Shown: positions 52,843-60,985 of the stretch, in pieces
Layout: each line of letters starts with the position of its first letter
How positions within the stretch are numbered: the first letter of the stretch is position 1
Origin: DAOTWA01 sp963702935
GTDB lineage: Bacteria; Chloroflexota; Anaerolineae; Anaerolineales; Anaerolineaceae
Assembly: GCA_963702935.1 (NCBI GenBank)
Contig: OY969772.1
Coordinates: 3,348,001 to 3,412,000, forward strand
Direction: 5' to 3'
Length of the DNA: 64,000 nucleotides
Notes under the pieces: model-generated
What the model was told of the DNA's origin: nothing
Seen by the model: the letters and a program-made list of their open reading frames with translations, nothing else
Database searches by the model: none
Position numbers and translations under genes: made by a program

Positions 52843-53894
52843 CGATAAAGTTATTCCTTGCCAAAAGTGGTATAAAAAATGCCTTGATCGCCGTTGGCGT
52901 CGTTCTCCTGCTCGTGGCCGGGCTGGCACTGGCGGGAGACACTACCCGCGGCGTTTTAGAGAGTATTCTCACCATTGTCATCGCGCCTGAATTCGTCAAG
53001 GCCGCCCTTATCGCCACCACTCCTCTGCTCCTGGCTGCCCTGGGCGGATTGATCAGCGAGCTGTCGGGCGTGCTGAACATGGCTCTGGAAGCCATGATGC
53101 TCATCGGCGCCTTTGTGGCCTACGCTGCCGCTGACCACTCGGGAAGCGCGTGGGTCGGGCTGGCCGCCGCTGCGCTGGCCGGCCTGATAATCGGCGGGAT
53201 GCACGCCTTTTTCTCCATTACATTAAGAAGCAACCAGATCGTGAGCGCGGTGGCCCTCAACTTGTTTGCCCTGGCCATCACCGCCCTGGGTTTCCGCGTC
53301 CTTTACTCCGGCCAGGCCTTCGTCTTCGCCCCCGGTTTCAACCCCATACACATTCCCATCCTGGGCGACCTGCCCTACTTGGGCATAGCCTTCTTCGATC
53401 ACAATATCCTGGTTTACCTCACGCTTCTGCTCGTGCCGGTCATGTCGTTCATCCTCTACAAGACCTCCTGGGGATTGACGCTGCGCTCCGTGGGTGAGCA
53501 TCCTCTGGCGGCCAGCACCATGGGAATCAACGTCAACCGGGTGCGCTATATCGCCGTCTTGTTGAGCGGGGCTATCGCCGGCATGAGTGGCTCGGCCCTG
53601 GTCAGCGCTTCGAACATCAATGCTTTTCAGGAAAATCTCTCCGCCGGGCGCGGTTTTATCGCCTTCGCGGCCATCGTGTTCGGACGCTGGAATCCGACCG
53701 GAGTCTTTCTGGGCAATATCTTATTCGGGTTGGGCGACGCCCTGCAGATCCGTTTGCAGGCTTACGGCGTCCAGGTGCCTTACCAGTTGCTCTTGATGTT
53801 GCCGTATGTGATCACATTGATCGCCCTGGTAGTATTCATGCGCAACGCGCGTGGTCCTGCTGCGAGCGGGGTTCCCTTTACGGAGGAGGGCTGA
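52836..53894 (+). CDS. ABC importer permease 2 (importer 2)
   Basis: 352 residues. Early LGGLISELSGVLNMALEAMM is the partner-permease signature, then TSWGLTLRSVGEHPLAASTM and SGAIAGMSGSALVSASNINA. About 8 hydrophobic segments. ATG overlaps the previous stop; the ATPase ATG is 1 base after its own stop. Confidence 0.9.
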   Translation: MVTIKLFLAKSGIKNALIAVGVVLLLVAGLALAGDTTRGVLESILTIVIAPEFVKAALIATTPLLLAALGGLISELSGVLNMALEAMMLIGAFVAYAAADHSGSAWVGLAAAALAGLIIGGMHAFFSITLRSNQIVSAVALNLFALAITALGFRVLYSGQAFVFAPGFNPIHIPILGDLPYLGIAFFDHNILVYLTLLLVPVMSFILYKTSWGLTLRSVGEHPLAASTMGINVNRVRYIAVLLSGAIAGMSGSALVSASNINAFQENLSAGRGFIAFAAIVFGRWNPTGVFLGNILFGLGDALQIRLQAYGVQVPYQLLLMLPYVITLIALVVFMRNARGPAASGVPFTEEG

Positions 53895-53895
53895 C

Positions 53896-55494
53896 ATGAA
53901 AGAGGATCTCGGGCAAGCCAAACCATCTTCCGTCCAGGGGCCTGAAGTAATCTTGGAGCTGCGCGGAATTGTGAAGAAGTTCCCTGGCGTGGTGGCCAAC
54001 GACCACGTGGATCTGCAAGTTTACGCCGGTGAAGTACATGCCTTGCTGGGCGAAAATGGGGCCGGGAAATCTACTTTGATGAAGGTGGTCTACGGCCTTT
54101 ATCAAAAGGACGGAGGCGAAATCTTCGTCAAGAATCAGCCGGCTTCCATTCATGTTCCCCAGGATGCCATGGCGTTGGGCATCGGAATGGTACACCAGCA
54201 CTTCATGCTGGTCTCTACCTTTTCGGTGATCGAGAATATCGTTCTGGGATTGAAATCCAAGCGCTATCCGTTGTTGGATCTGAAAGAGGCTATGCAACGG
54301 GTAAAGACGCTTGCAGATGATTTCGGCCTCAACGTGCCCTTGACTACCAAAGTCGGCGAGCTTACCGTGGGGCAGCAGCAAAAAGTGGAGATCATCAAGG
54401 CCCTCTTTCGGGGAGCGCGTATCTTGATCCTGGATGAGCCCACGGCGGTGCTGATCCCTCAGGAAATCGAAGAGCTGTTTAAATTGATCGAAAAACTGCG
54501 CGAAGACGGCGTCACCATCCTCTTCATCAGCCACAAGCTGAAGGAAGTCATGAAGGCCAGCGACCGGGTGACGGTTATGCGGCGCGGCGTGGTGGTCAAG
54601 ACCATCAACACCAGCCAGACCACTACGGCCGAGCTGGCAGAATTAATGGTCGGACAGTCGGTGGACCTCTCGATTGCCAAGGAAGAGTGCCAATGCGGAG
54701 AGGTGCACATGCAGATCGAGGACGTCTTCGCGAAAGACGAGATGGGCGTGATGAAATTGAACGGCCTGAACCTCTCGCTTCGCGCGGGCGAGATTCATGG
54801 CCTGGCCGGGGTGGACGGTAACGGCCAACAGACCCTGGTGCAGGCCATGATGGGCCTGTGCGAAACGGAAAAGGGGCGCATCCTCTTTTGTGGCAAAGAC
54901 ATCACCAAAATGGGGGTCGCCGAGCGCATCCTGGCCGGGGTGGAGCACATTCCGGAAAACCGCCAAACCGAGGGTCTGGTGCTGGGGATGAGCATTACGG
55001 ATAATCTGTTGCTCGAGAATTTCGAGAATTCCCCTTACGCAAAGACCGGCTGGAGACAGTTCGGCACCATGAACGAGCACGCTCGCACTCTGATGGAGAA
55101 ATTCGATATTCGCGCTCCCGGCCCGAACGTGGAGACGAAGAAGCTTTCGGGCGGCAACCAGCAAAAGGTCATTCTGGCGCGCGCGCTGTGGCGCGACCCG
55201 ATGGTGTTGATCGCCATGCAGCCGACGCGCGGCCTGGACGTGGGCGCGGCCTCCTTTATCCACAGGCAGATCATCGAAGCGCGCGGTCGAGGCTGCGCGG
55301 TATTGATCATCTCCTCGGAACTGGATGAGATCATGGCCCTTAGCGACGTGATCAGCGTGATCTATGAAGGCCGCATCAGTGAGACGCGCCCGGCGGCGGA
55401 GACCAACCTCAATCGCATCGGGTTCCTGATGGCGGGCGGAAAGCCGGAAGATGCGCCCACCGGGCCGGCTGAGGTGATCACCTATCTGACTTAG
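53896..55494 (+). CDS. ABC importer double ATP-binding protein (importer 2)
   Basis: 532 residues with two ATPase domains. First: GENGAGKSTLMKVVYGLYQK, LTVGQQQKVEIIKALF, LILDEPTAVLIPQE. Second: GVDGNGQQTLVQAMMG, LSGGNQQKVILARALW, and MQPTRGLDVGA. Start MKEDLGQ at 53896 has GGAGGAGGG upstream; 15 more codons are open but lie in the permease gene. Completes importer 2, whose order (BMP, permease, permease, ATPase) differs from importer 1 (BMP, BMP, ATPase, permease, permease). Confidence 0.92.
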   Translation: MKEDLGQAKPSSVQGPEVILELRGIVKKFPGVVANDHVDLQVYAGEVHALLGENGAGKSTLMKVVYGLYQKDGGEIFVKNQPASIHVPQDAMALGIGMVHQHFMLVSTFSVIENIVLGLKSKRYPLLDLKEAMQRVKTLADDFGLNVPLTTKVGELTVGQQQKVEIIKALFRGARILILDEPTAVLIPQEIEELFKLIEKLREDGVTILFISHKLKEVMKASDRVTVMRRGVVVKTINTSQTTTAELAELMVGQSVDLSIAKEECQCGEVHMQIEDVFAKDEMGVMKLNGLNLSLRAGEIHGLAGVDGNGQQTLVQAMMGLCETEKGRILFCGKDITKMGVAERILAGVEHIPENRQTEGLVLGMSITDNLLLENFENSPYAKTGWRQFGTMNEHARTLMEKFDIRAPGPNVETKKLSGGNQQKVILARALWRDPMVLIAMQPTRGLDVGAASFIHRQIIEARGRGCAVLIISSELDEIMALSDVISVIYEGRISETRPAAETNLNRIGFLMAGGKPEDAPTGPAEVITYLT

Positions 55495-55520
55495 ATAGAT
55501 AAGCTAGAGGTATCGTAAAT

Positions 55521-55563
55521 GACCAGGCGGCGGCCCGATCCATCGAGGGGCTGCCGCCTGGTC
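55521..55563. terminator. Bidirectional terminator after importer 2
   Basis: GACCAGGCGGC (55521-55531) pairs perfectly with GCCGCCTGGTC (55553-55563), followed by TTTAA, between convergent genes. Confidence 0.8.
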
Positions 55564-55619
55564 TTTAAGTCTCGCTCCTGCCCGGAATTTCACCAAGCCG
55601 GCGGCGAGGGGAATTCTGC

Positions 55620-57044
55620 TTAGCTTCGCTCTTCCGGCTCTAAGAAAGCGCCCAAGGGCAGCGGGTGAAGCGGTGGACGGGTGGTGAAAGTCCCTACCGA
55701 CGTGGGGGTAGCGGGCTGGCCGGCCAACTGCTGTAAGAGCGCCCCGGCTACCGCGCGCTCGCACGTGCGCCCCTGGCAGTTGCCCATGCCGGTGCGGGTG
55801 ATCATCTTTACTTCTCCAAGCGTGCGTGCGCCGGCGGCTACGGCCGCTTTTACCTCGCCCAGGGTGATCTCTTCGCAGCGGCAGATCAGCGTATCGTCGT
55901 GGGCCAGCGAGATCAAGCCCGGCTTGATCGGGAAGATCTCTGCCAACATGTGGCCATAACGGCGCCCTTGGGCCAGCGCCGGCCTTGCCTTTCTGAAGAA
56001 TTCGTCTGCTTCGCGTTGGCGCAGATGGCCGGTCTCGAGCGCCACGGCGCTGCCGGCTACGCGGCCTTCCAGGCGGGCATTCTCCGCTCCGTTGACCTCA
56101 GAGCCGTCCCCGGCCAGATAGACCCCCGGCAGATTGGTCTGCAAGGTCTCGTCGCGCCGGGCTACCCAGGCGCCCCGCTCCGGGCGATATTCGAACTGGC
56201 AGCCGATCATGCGGGCCAGGCCATGGTTGGGAGTCAGCCCGTAGCCACACACTACCCCGTCGACTTTCAGGGATTGCTGCGTGCCGGGCAGGGGAACGCC
56301 GTTTTGATCCAATCTGGCGATGACGGCTTCTTCTACCTGGGCCTCTCCACGCGCTTCCACCACGCACCATCCCAGCTTATAAGGCGCGCGCGCCCGCAAG
56401 AGCGTAGCCAGGTACTGCGCGCCCTCTTCCAGGCGATGCCATTCTCTCAGCATCGTGGGCGCGTAGAAAATCGCCTGCGGCTTGAGCCGGTTGGCCTCGC
56501 AGACCCCGGCCACTTCCACGCCGGCGTCCACCAGGTGGGCGGCTGCGGAAAGCAGCAGCGGGCCGCTGCCGGTGAGCAGCGCGCGTCGAAAGGGGGCGAC
56601 GCGCTGGTTCTTGAGCAAGGTCAGGGCCGCCCCGCAGGTGATCACTCCCGGCAGCGTCCAGCCCGGGAAAGCTACCGGCGTATCGTAAGCGCCGTTGGCC
56701 AGGATCAATTTGCGCGCGTGCAAACGTTTGGGCGCATCCGGCCCGTACAGGCACACCACCCAGCCTTCCCCGTTTTCTTCCTTGAAGATTCCCCATACCA
56801 GCGCATCGAATATGCAAGTGACGCTCGACGCCGCCAGCCGCTCGATGAGGGCTGCGCCTTCTTTTTCCGCCCCGGTCTTCTGGGCAGACTTGAAAGCGGC
56901 CGGTAAGGGTTTGGCGTACTGGCCTCCGGCCTGAGGAGCGCTGTCCACGAGGGCCGTGCTGACGCCGGCGGCAGAGGCGCTCAGGGCGGCTTCCAGGCCG
57001 GCCGGCCCGGCCCCGATGACGGCCAGCTCGAAGGTCTCGCTCAT
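55620..57044 (-). CDS. FAD/NAD-binding oxidoreductase with BFD-type 2Fe-2S domain (HcnB/OoxA/SoxA-core type)
   Basis: 474 residues. FAD loop AVIGAGPAGLEAALSASAAG at the N-terminus, second nucleotide loop LLTGSGPLLLSAAAHLVDAG, GVYLAGDGSEVNGAENARLE, and a C-terminal BFD-like cluster domain with CRCEEIT and GMGNCQGRTC. The architecture matches opine oxidase OoxA, HcnB and the central part of sarcosine oxidase alpha. ATG 57044 overlaps the ferredoxin-like gene by 4 bp, forming a split enzyme with it and the DAO-type subunit. Likely oxidises an N-methyl or secondary amino acid; substrate not determined. Confidence 0.87.
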   Translation of the reverse strand: MSETFELAVIGAGPAGLEAALSASAAGVSTALVDSAPQAGGQYAKPLPAAFKSAQKTGAEKEGAALIERLAASSVTCIFDALVWGIFKEENGEGWVVCLYGPDAPKRLHARKLILANGAYDTPVAFPGWTLPGVITCGAALTLLKNQRVAPFRRALLTGSGPLLLSAAAHLVDAGVEVAGVCEANRLKPQAIFYAPTMLREWHRLEEGAQYLATLLRARAPYKLGWCVVEARGEAQVEEAVIARLDQNGVPLPGTQQSLKVDGVVCGYGLTPNHGLARMIGCQFEYRPERGAWVARRDETLQTNLPGVYLAGDGSEVNGAENARLEGRVAGSAVALETGHLRQREADEFFRKARPALAQGRRYGHMLAEIFPIKPGLISLAHDDTLICRCEEITLGEVKAAVAAGARTLGEVKMITRTGMGNCQGRTCERAVAGALLQQLAGQPATPTSVGTFTTRPPLHPLPLGAFLEPEERS

Positions 57045-57346
57045 AATTCCATCTCCTTGCAGGTCTCCACCCGCATGCCGTCCCGCACCGGCGTTACGCA
57101 GGCGCGCACGGCGTGCACCCCGTCCACCTTGACCAGGCATTCGTAGCACAGGCCCATCCCGCAGAAGATGCTGCGGGGCGCTTCGTTCTTCGGGCTGAGG
57201 CGGAAGGTGCGGATGCCGGCGGCCAGCAGGGCGGCGGCGATGGTTTCTCCCTCGAAGGCGGGAATGATTTCCCCATTCACGGTGAGCTGGACTGCCTTCC
57301 CTCTTTCCACCTCGGGCAGCAGCGGACTGGAACGATCGATGCGCAT
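57041..57346 (-). CDS. 2Fe-2S ferredoxin-like subunit (HcnA/OoxX/SoxX type)
   Basis: 101 residues. Begins MRIDRSSPLLPEVERGKAV; cluster loop CGMGLCYECLVKV with further Cys in AVRACVTPV, as in the Fer2_4 domain at the N-terminus of sarcosine oxidase alpha. Start 57346 has AAAGGAA upstream. Encoded between the DAO-type subunit (41-bp gap) and the FAD/BFD subunit (4-bp overlap). Transfers electrons within the three-part dehydrogenase. Confidence 0.88.
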   Translation of the reverse strand: MRIDRSSPLLPEVERGKAVQLTVNGEIIPAFEGETIAAALLAAGIRTFRLSPKNEAPRSIFCGMGLCYECLVKVDGVHAVRACVTPVRDGMRVETCKEMEL

Positions 57347-57387
57347 GGTTTGAATTCCTTTCTGCTGAGGATCTTCCCGAAGAGTCC

Positions 57388-58527
57388 CTAAGGAGCCGGA
57401 AAGCGCGCGGGTGAATAGGCGTCCAGAGGCATGGGCGGCGTTTGCCCCTGAATCATTGAGGCCATCCATTCGCTCAAGAGCGGCACGGCGGTGATGGTTT
57501 CGAGCAAGCTGGTGGCCACGAACAGGTTGTCGCGCTGTGGCGCCCAACCGATGATCGGCTCCTCGTCCGCGGCAATCGAGGTGGGCCGGCCCCAGCTTCG
57601 CACCACCCGCACCTTTTCCAGGAAGGGGAACAGCCTGACCAGGTCTGCGGCGATGGCCGGGATGGCCCAATCGCTGGTGCGTTGGTGCAGCTCGTCGGTC
57701 TGCGTGACGGCTTCGGCGATGTTCAACGTCCCATTGGGCTCTGGGACGATCCCAATGGCGACTGCTTTTTTCTTGCCGTAGATGGTCTCGTAGCTATCCG
57801 ATACCCCGATGTTGTTATGGATCATGGGGGGAATGCTTTCGGTGATCAGCGCTTCGGCGTGGGTGTGGCTGATGGGCGTTTCGACCCCGGCCATGCGCGT
57901 GACGACGGATTCCCAGGCGCCCGCCATCACTGCCACAGTGCCCGCTTGAAAGGTTTCGCTGGCCGTCTTGACCGCCGTGACCCTGCGCTTTTCCACTTCC
58001 ATGCTAACCACCGCCGAATTTCCGCGAATGGTCGCCCCGTGGCGGGCGGCGGCCCGGGCGTAGGCGTGGGTGAATTTCAGCGGGTTGAGCATTCCTTCCA
58101 GGGTATAGACCGCGCCCAGCAGCCCCTGCGTGTTCAAGTGCGGCTCGGCGGCTTGCAGACTGGCGCGATCGACGATCTTGGTTGGGATGCCGGAGGTAGT
58201 TAAGGCGGCAGCCCGTTCCATCCAGAGCTGCTGCAATTTTTCGTTGGGGAGCAATAAGAACAGCCCGACCCTGCGCCACTCGTAATCGAAGTCCAGCTCT
58301 TCTTCCAGGGTCGCGTGTCTTTTCAACCCTTCGCGAATCAGGGTGATATTCAACGGGTCCAGGTGGCCTTCGCACACCTGAGCGCGGCCTGAACAGGAGC
58401 CGGAGGTTCCGGCGCCGATGTCGCCGGCTTCGAGCAGCAGGGTGCGCACGCCCGCTTTGGAGAGCTGATAAGCCGTGGAGAGGCCCAGGAACCCCCCGCC
58501 AATGAGGATGACGTCGTAGGTGTGCAT
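57388..58527 (-). CDS. DAO-family FAD oxidoreductase (HcnC/OoxB/SoxB type)
   Basis: 379 residues. FAD-binding VILIGGGFLGLSTAYQLSKA, glycine-rich GAGTSGSCSGRAQV and C-terminal WAPQRDNLFVATSLLETITA, as in glycine/sarcosine/D-amino acid oxidases. ATG 58527 (MHTYDVILIGGG) has AGGA upstream; 14 further codons are open. The 3' end is 41 bp before the ferredoxin-like gene. This is the probable amine-oxidising catalytic subunit. A gcvT-type gene lies 1.2 kb away on the other strand. Confidence 0.88.
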   Translation of the reverse strand: MHTYDVILIGGGFLGLSTAYQLSKAGVRTLLLEAGDIGAGTSGSCSGRAQVCEGHLDPLNITLIREGLKRHATLEEELDFDYEWRRVGLFLLLPNEKLQQLWMERAAALTTSGIPTKIVDRASLQAAEPHLNTQGLLGAVYTLEGMLNPLKFTHAYARAAARHGATIRGNSAVVSMEVEKRRVTAVKTASETFQAGTVAVMAGAWESVVTRMAGVETPISHTHAEALITESIPPMIHNNIGVSDSYETIYGKKKAVAIGIVPEPNGTLNIAEAVTQTDELHQRTSDWAIPAIAADLVRLFPFLEKVRVVRSWGRPTSIAADEEPIIGWAPQRDNLFVATSLLETITAVPLLSEWMASMIQGQTPPMPLDAYSPARFPAP

Positions 58528-58540
58528 GTTATCCTGGGTG

Positions 58541-59565
58541 CTAAGCCAGCCGGTACTCGAGTTCCTCACCCTTGAGGAGGTGGACGAAATTCCTGTAATC
58601 GTCGACGCGCAGGTCCTTAGCCAGCACCGGCACAGTGCCGGCGGCGGTGTGGGGAGTCAGGACCACGTTGGCGCGCGGCGCACGGCCCGGCTCCAGCAGG
58701 GAGAATCCTTGCGGATAGGCTCCCAGGTGAAGTTGTCCACGGCCGCGCCGTAGAATTTCCCGGACGAGAGGACCTTGGCCAGGGCTTTTTCATCGATCAC
58801 GCCGCTGCCGCCGGCGCTGACGAAACAGGCTCCCGGCTTCATTTTGGCGAAGAATTCCTCGTTCAGGGACTCCGCCGTCTGCTGGAATAACGGCAGGAGG
58901 ATGCACACGAAATCGCTGGTGGAAATCAGCTCGTCCCGGGAAGCATATTGAATATTCAATTCGATCTCGGTATGATGGGGGAGAGGATTGCGTTTATTGT
59001 AGAGCACTTTGCAGCCGAAGCCACGCAGGCGGCGGGCCAGCTCAAAGCCGATCTCGCCCATGCCCAGGATGCCCACGGTAGATTGCCACAGGCCGCGCAG
59101 GTCTTCCAACCCCGCCCAGTTGTAAGCAAAGGTGTCTTCGTCGCAGCGCGTCGGCGGCTGGCCGTAATCCTCGGCGCTCAAGAGAATCTCCATCTGCTCG
59201 CGCAGGCGCTTGGAAACCGCCAGCATCTGCATGAGCATGTGCTCGGCCACCATGATGCAGCTTCGAATGGGCAGGTAGCACACCGGAATGCCGGCGGCTT
59301 TGGCCGCGTCCAGGTCGATGTCCTGGGTTTGCGAGCCAAACCGCTGGATCAGGCGCAAATCTTTCCCCGCCTGGATGATGTCGGCGTCGATGACCCCGGA
59401 GCGCTCGGTGATCAGGAATTCCTTGCCCGCCACCAGGGAAAGGATTTGCTCTTTGGAGGGCGTGCGCACCATCGTGATTTCCAGGTCCTCCAGCGCAGCG
59501 TCCAGGGCAGCCTGTTGGTGCAATAAACCGCGATGGGTGATAAAGAGAGTGGGATGTTTGCTCAT
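58541..59565 (-). CDS. D-isomer-specific 2-hydroxyacid dehydrogenase, frameshifted
   Basis: About 340 residues. NAD-binding TVGILGMGEIGFELARRLRG, catalytic Arg region CILLPLFQQTAESL and SAGGSGVIDEKALAKVLSSG; after a frame change near 58690, the C-terminus APRANVVLTPHTAAGT carries the catalytic His. It ends at 58541, 13 bp before the DAO-type start, so all four genes form one transcript. It could reduce glyoxylate made by amine oxidation; that is inference. Confidence 0.85.
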
Positions 59566-59661
59566 TTTTTTATCCTTTTATACCTTGGAGTATAATATCG
59601 CGTGTTCCCCATAGAAAGCCGGCTGGTCTCGCGCTGCCCCAGCCTGTAACCTATTTACGGA

Positions 59662-59693
59662 TGTAAATTTATACTTTACATTTGTATTATAAT
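59662..59693. promoter_or_regulatory. Operator-like palindrome and -10 between divergent genes
   Basis: TGTAAA (59662-59667) and TTTACA (59675-59680) are an inverted repeat with 7-base spacing, followed by TACATTTGTA and TATAAT (59688-59693) toward gcvT. TTTACATTTGTATTATA matches 42698-42714 closely. The rest of 59566-59757 is AT-rich with another TATAAT-like block near 59592. Confidence 0.45.
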
Positions 59694-59757
59694 AGAGATT
59701 GGTTCAATCCGTCAAGTGATCATCAAAACTTAAGCATTTTCGATAAAAGGAGCTGCG

Positions 59758-60888
59758 ATGGAAGATCAATTAAAACGAACCGGGCTGTATGCCTGGCATT
59801 GCGCCCACGGAGGGCGCATGGTGCCCTTCGCCGGATGGGAGATGCCGGTGCAATACCCCAGCGGCCCGCTGCTGGAGCACCAAACCACTCGCGAGGCGGC
59901 CGGGTTGTTCGACATCGACCACATGGGGCAAATGGAAGTTAGAGGGCCGGACGCAGAAATGCTCCTGAACCGCCTGGTGAGCTATGACATCACCCAGATG
60001 AAGCTGTGGGACGCCCATTACGGCATCTTTTGCTACGCGGACGGCAGTTGCGTGGACGATCTTTTCGTGTATAAGCTGCCCGACGAGAGCGCCGGCGGAT
60101 ACCGGCCCTATTTCTTCGTTGCCATCAACGCCTCCAACCGGGAGAAGGACGTGGCCTGGGTCAAGAGCCACGCCCAGGGCTATAACGTGGAGGTGAAGGA
60201 CATCTCCGACCAGACTTACATGATGGCCCTGCAGGGTCCTAAAGCTGTGGAAATCATGAACCGCCTGACCAAGAGTGACCTCACCCAGGCGGCCCGCTTC
60301 AGCGCCACCAAAGAGGTCATTTTCGGCAACGTGCCCGTGCTTCTGGGCCGCACGGGCTATACCGGTGAGGACGGCTTCGAGCTGTTCTTCCCGGCCGAGC
60401 ACGCGGTGAAAGTCTGGGAGGGCATCCTGGAAGCGGGTGAAGCGGACGGGATCAAGCCCATCGGCCTGGCGGCGCGGGACAGCCTGCGCTTCGAGGCTTG
60501 CATGCCCCTGTACGGCCACGAGATCAGCGCCAATATCACACCGGTCGAGGCCGGATTGGGCTTCGCGCTCAGCCTGGACATCGATTTCATCGGCAGGGAC
60601 GCTTTGCTGAAGCAAAAGCTGGAGAAGACCGGGCGTGTGCTGGTGGGGCTGGAGATGGTCGAAAAGGGCGTGGCCCGTGAAGGCTACCCCGTGCTGCTCG
60701 ACGGACAGGAAGTGGGCCGGCTGACGTCCGGGATGTTCTCCCCGACGACCAAAAAGTACCTGGGGATGGCCCTCGTTTCGCGCCAGGCGGCTGCGCGCGG
60801 CACCGAAGTCGAGGTGGTCATCCGCAACAAGCCGGTCAAAGCCAGGGTCGTCAAGCGCCCGTTCTACGTCCCGGCCTACCGGCGCTAA
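59758..60888 (+). CDS. gcvT: GcvT-type aminomethyltransferase / folate-binding demethylase
   Basis: 376 residues. GcvT signposts: VPFAGWEMPVQYPSGPLLEH, GLFDIDHMGQMEVRGPDAE, GSCVDDLFVYKL with the folate-side Asp, VAINASNREKDVAWV, LLGRTGYTGEDGFELFFPAE, LAARDSLRFEACMPLYGHEI. It passes a one-carbon unit to tetrahydrofolate. No gcvH or gcvP genes are present, and the amine dehydrogenase genes are divergent next door, so a role in sarcosine- or dimethylglycine-type demethylation is more likely than the glycine cleavage system. ATG follows AAAAGGAG. Confidence 0.88.
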   Translation: MEDQLKRTGLYAWHCAHGGRMVPFAGWEMPVQYPSGPLLEHQTTREAAGLFDIDHMGQMEVRGPDAEMLLNRLVSYDITQMKLWDAHYGIFCYADGSCVDDLFVYKLPDESAGGYRPYFFVAINASNREKDVAWVKSHAQGYNVEVKDISDQTYMMALQGPKAVEIMNRLTKSDLTQAARFSATKEVIFGNVPVLLGRTGYTGEDGFELFFPAEHAVKVWEGILEAGEADGIKPIGLAARDSLRFEACMPLYGHEISANITPVEAGLGFALSLDIDFIGRDALLKQKLEKTGRVLVGLEMVEKGVAREGYPVLLDGQEVGRLTSGMFSPTTKKYLGMALVSRQAAARGTEVEVVIRNKPVKARVVKRPFYVPAYRR

Positions 60889-60920
60889 GTCGGCCTTAAA
60901 CCGCGTTTTTGAGAGGGATT

Positions 60921-60958
60921 CCTCCCCCAATATCGTGTCTTTTCGATATTGGGGGAGG
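60921..60958. terminator. Perfect 15-bp bidirectional terminator hairpin
   Basis: CCTCCCCCAATATCG (60921-60935) pairs with CGATATTGGGGGAGG (60944-60958) between convergent gcvT and Mch homologue 3. Same design as 35098-35134, with compensating changes in both arms. Confidence 0.85.
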
Positions 60959-60985
60959 CGGAGGGAGGGGGTATGAAGTTAGCGT

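Noticed and set aside
59758..60888. Part of a complete glycine cleavage system
   Set aside because: Only a gcvT-type gene is present; gcvH and gcvP are absent and the neighbours are amine-dehydrogenase genes.
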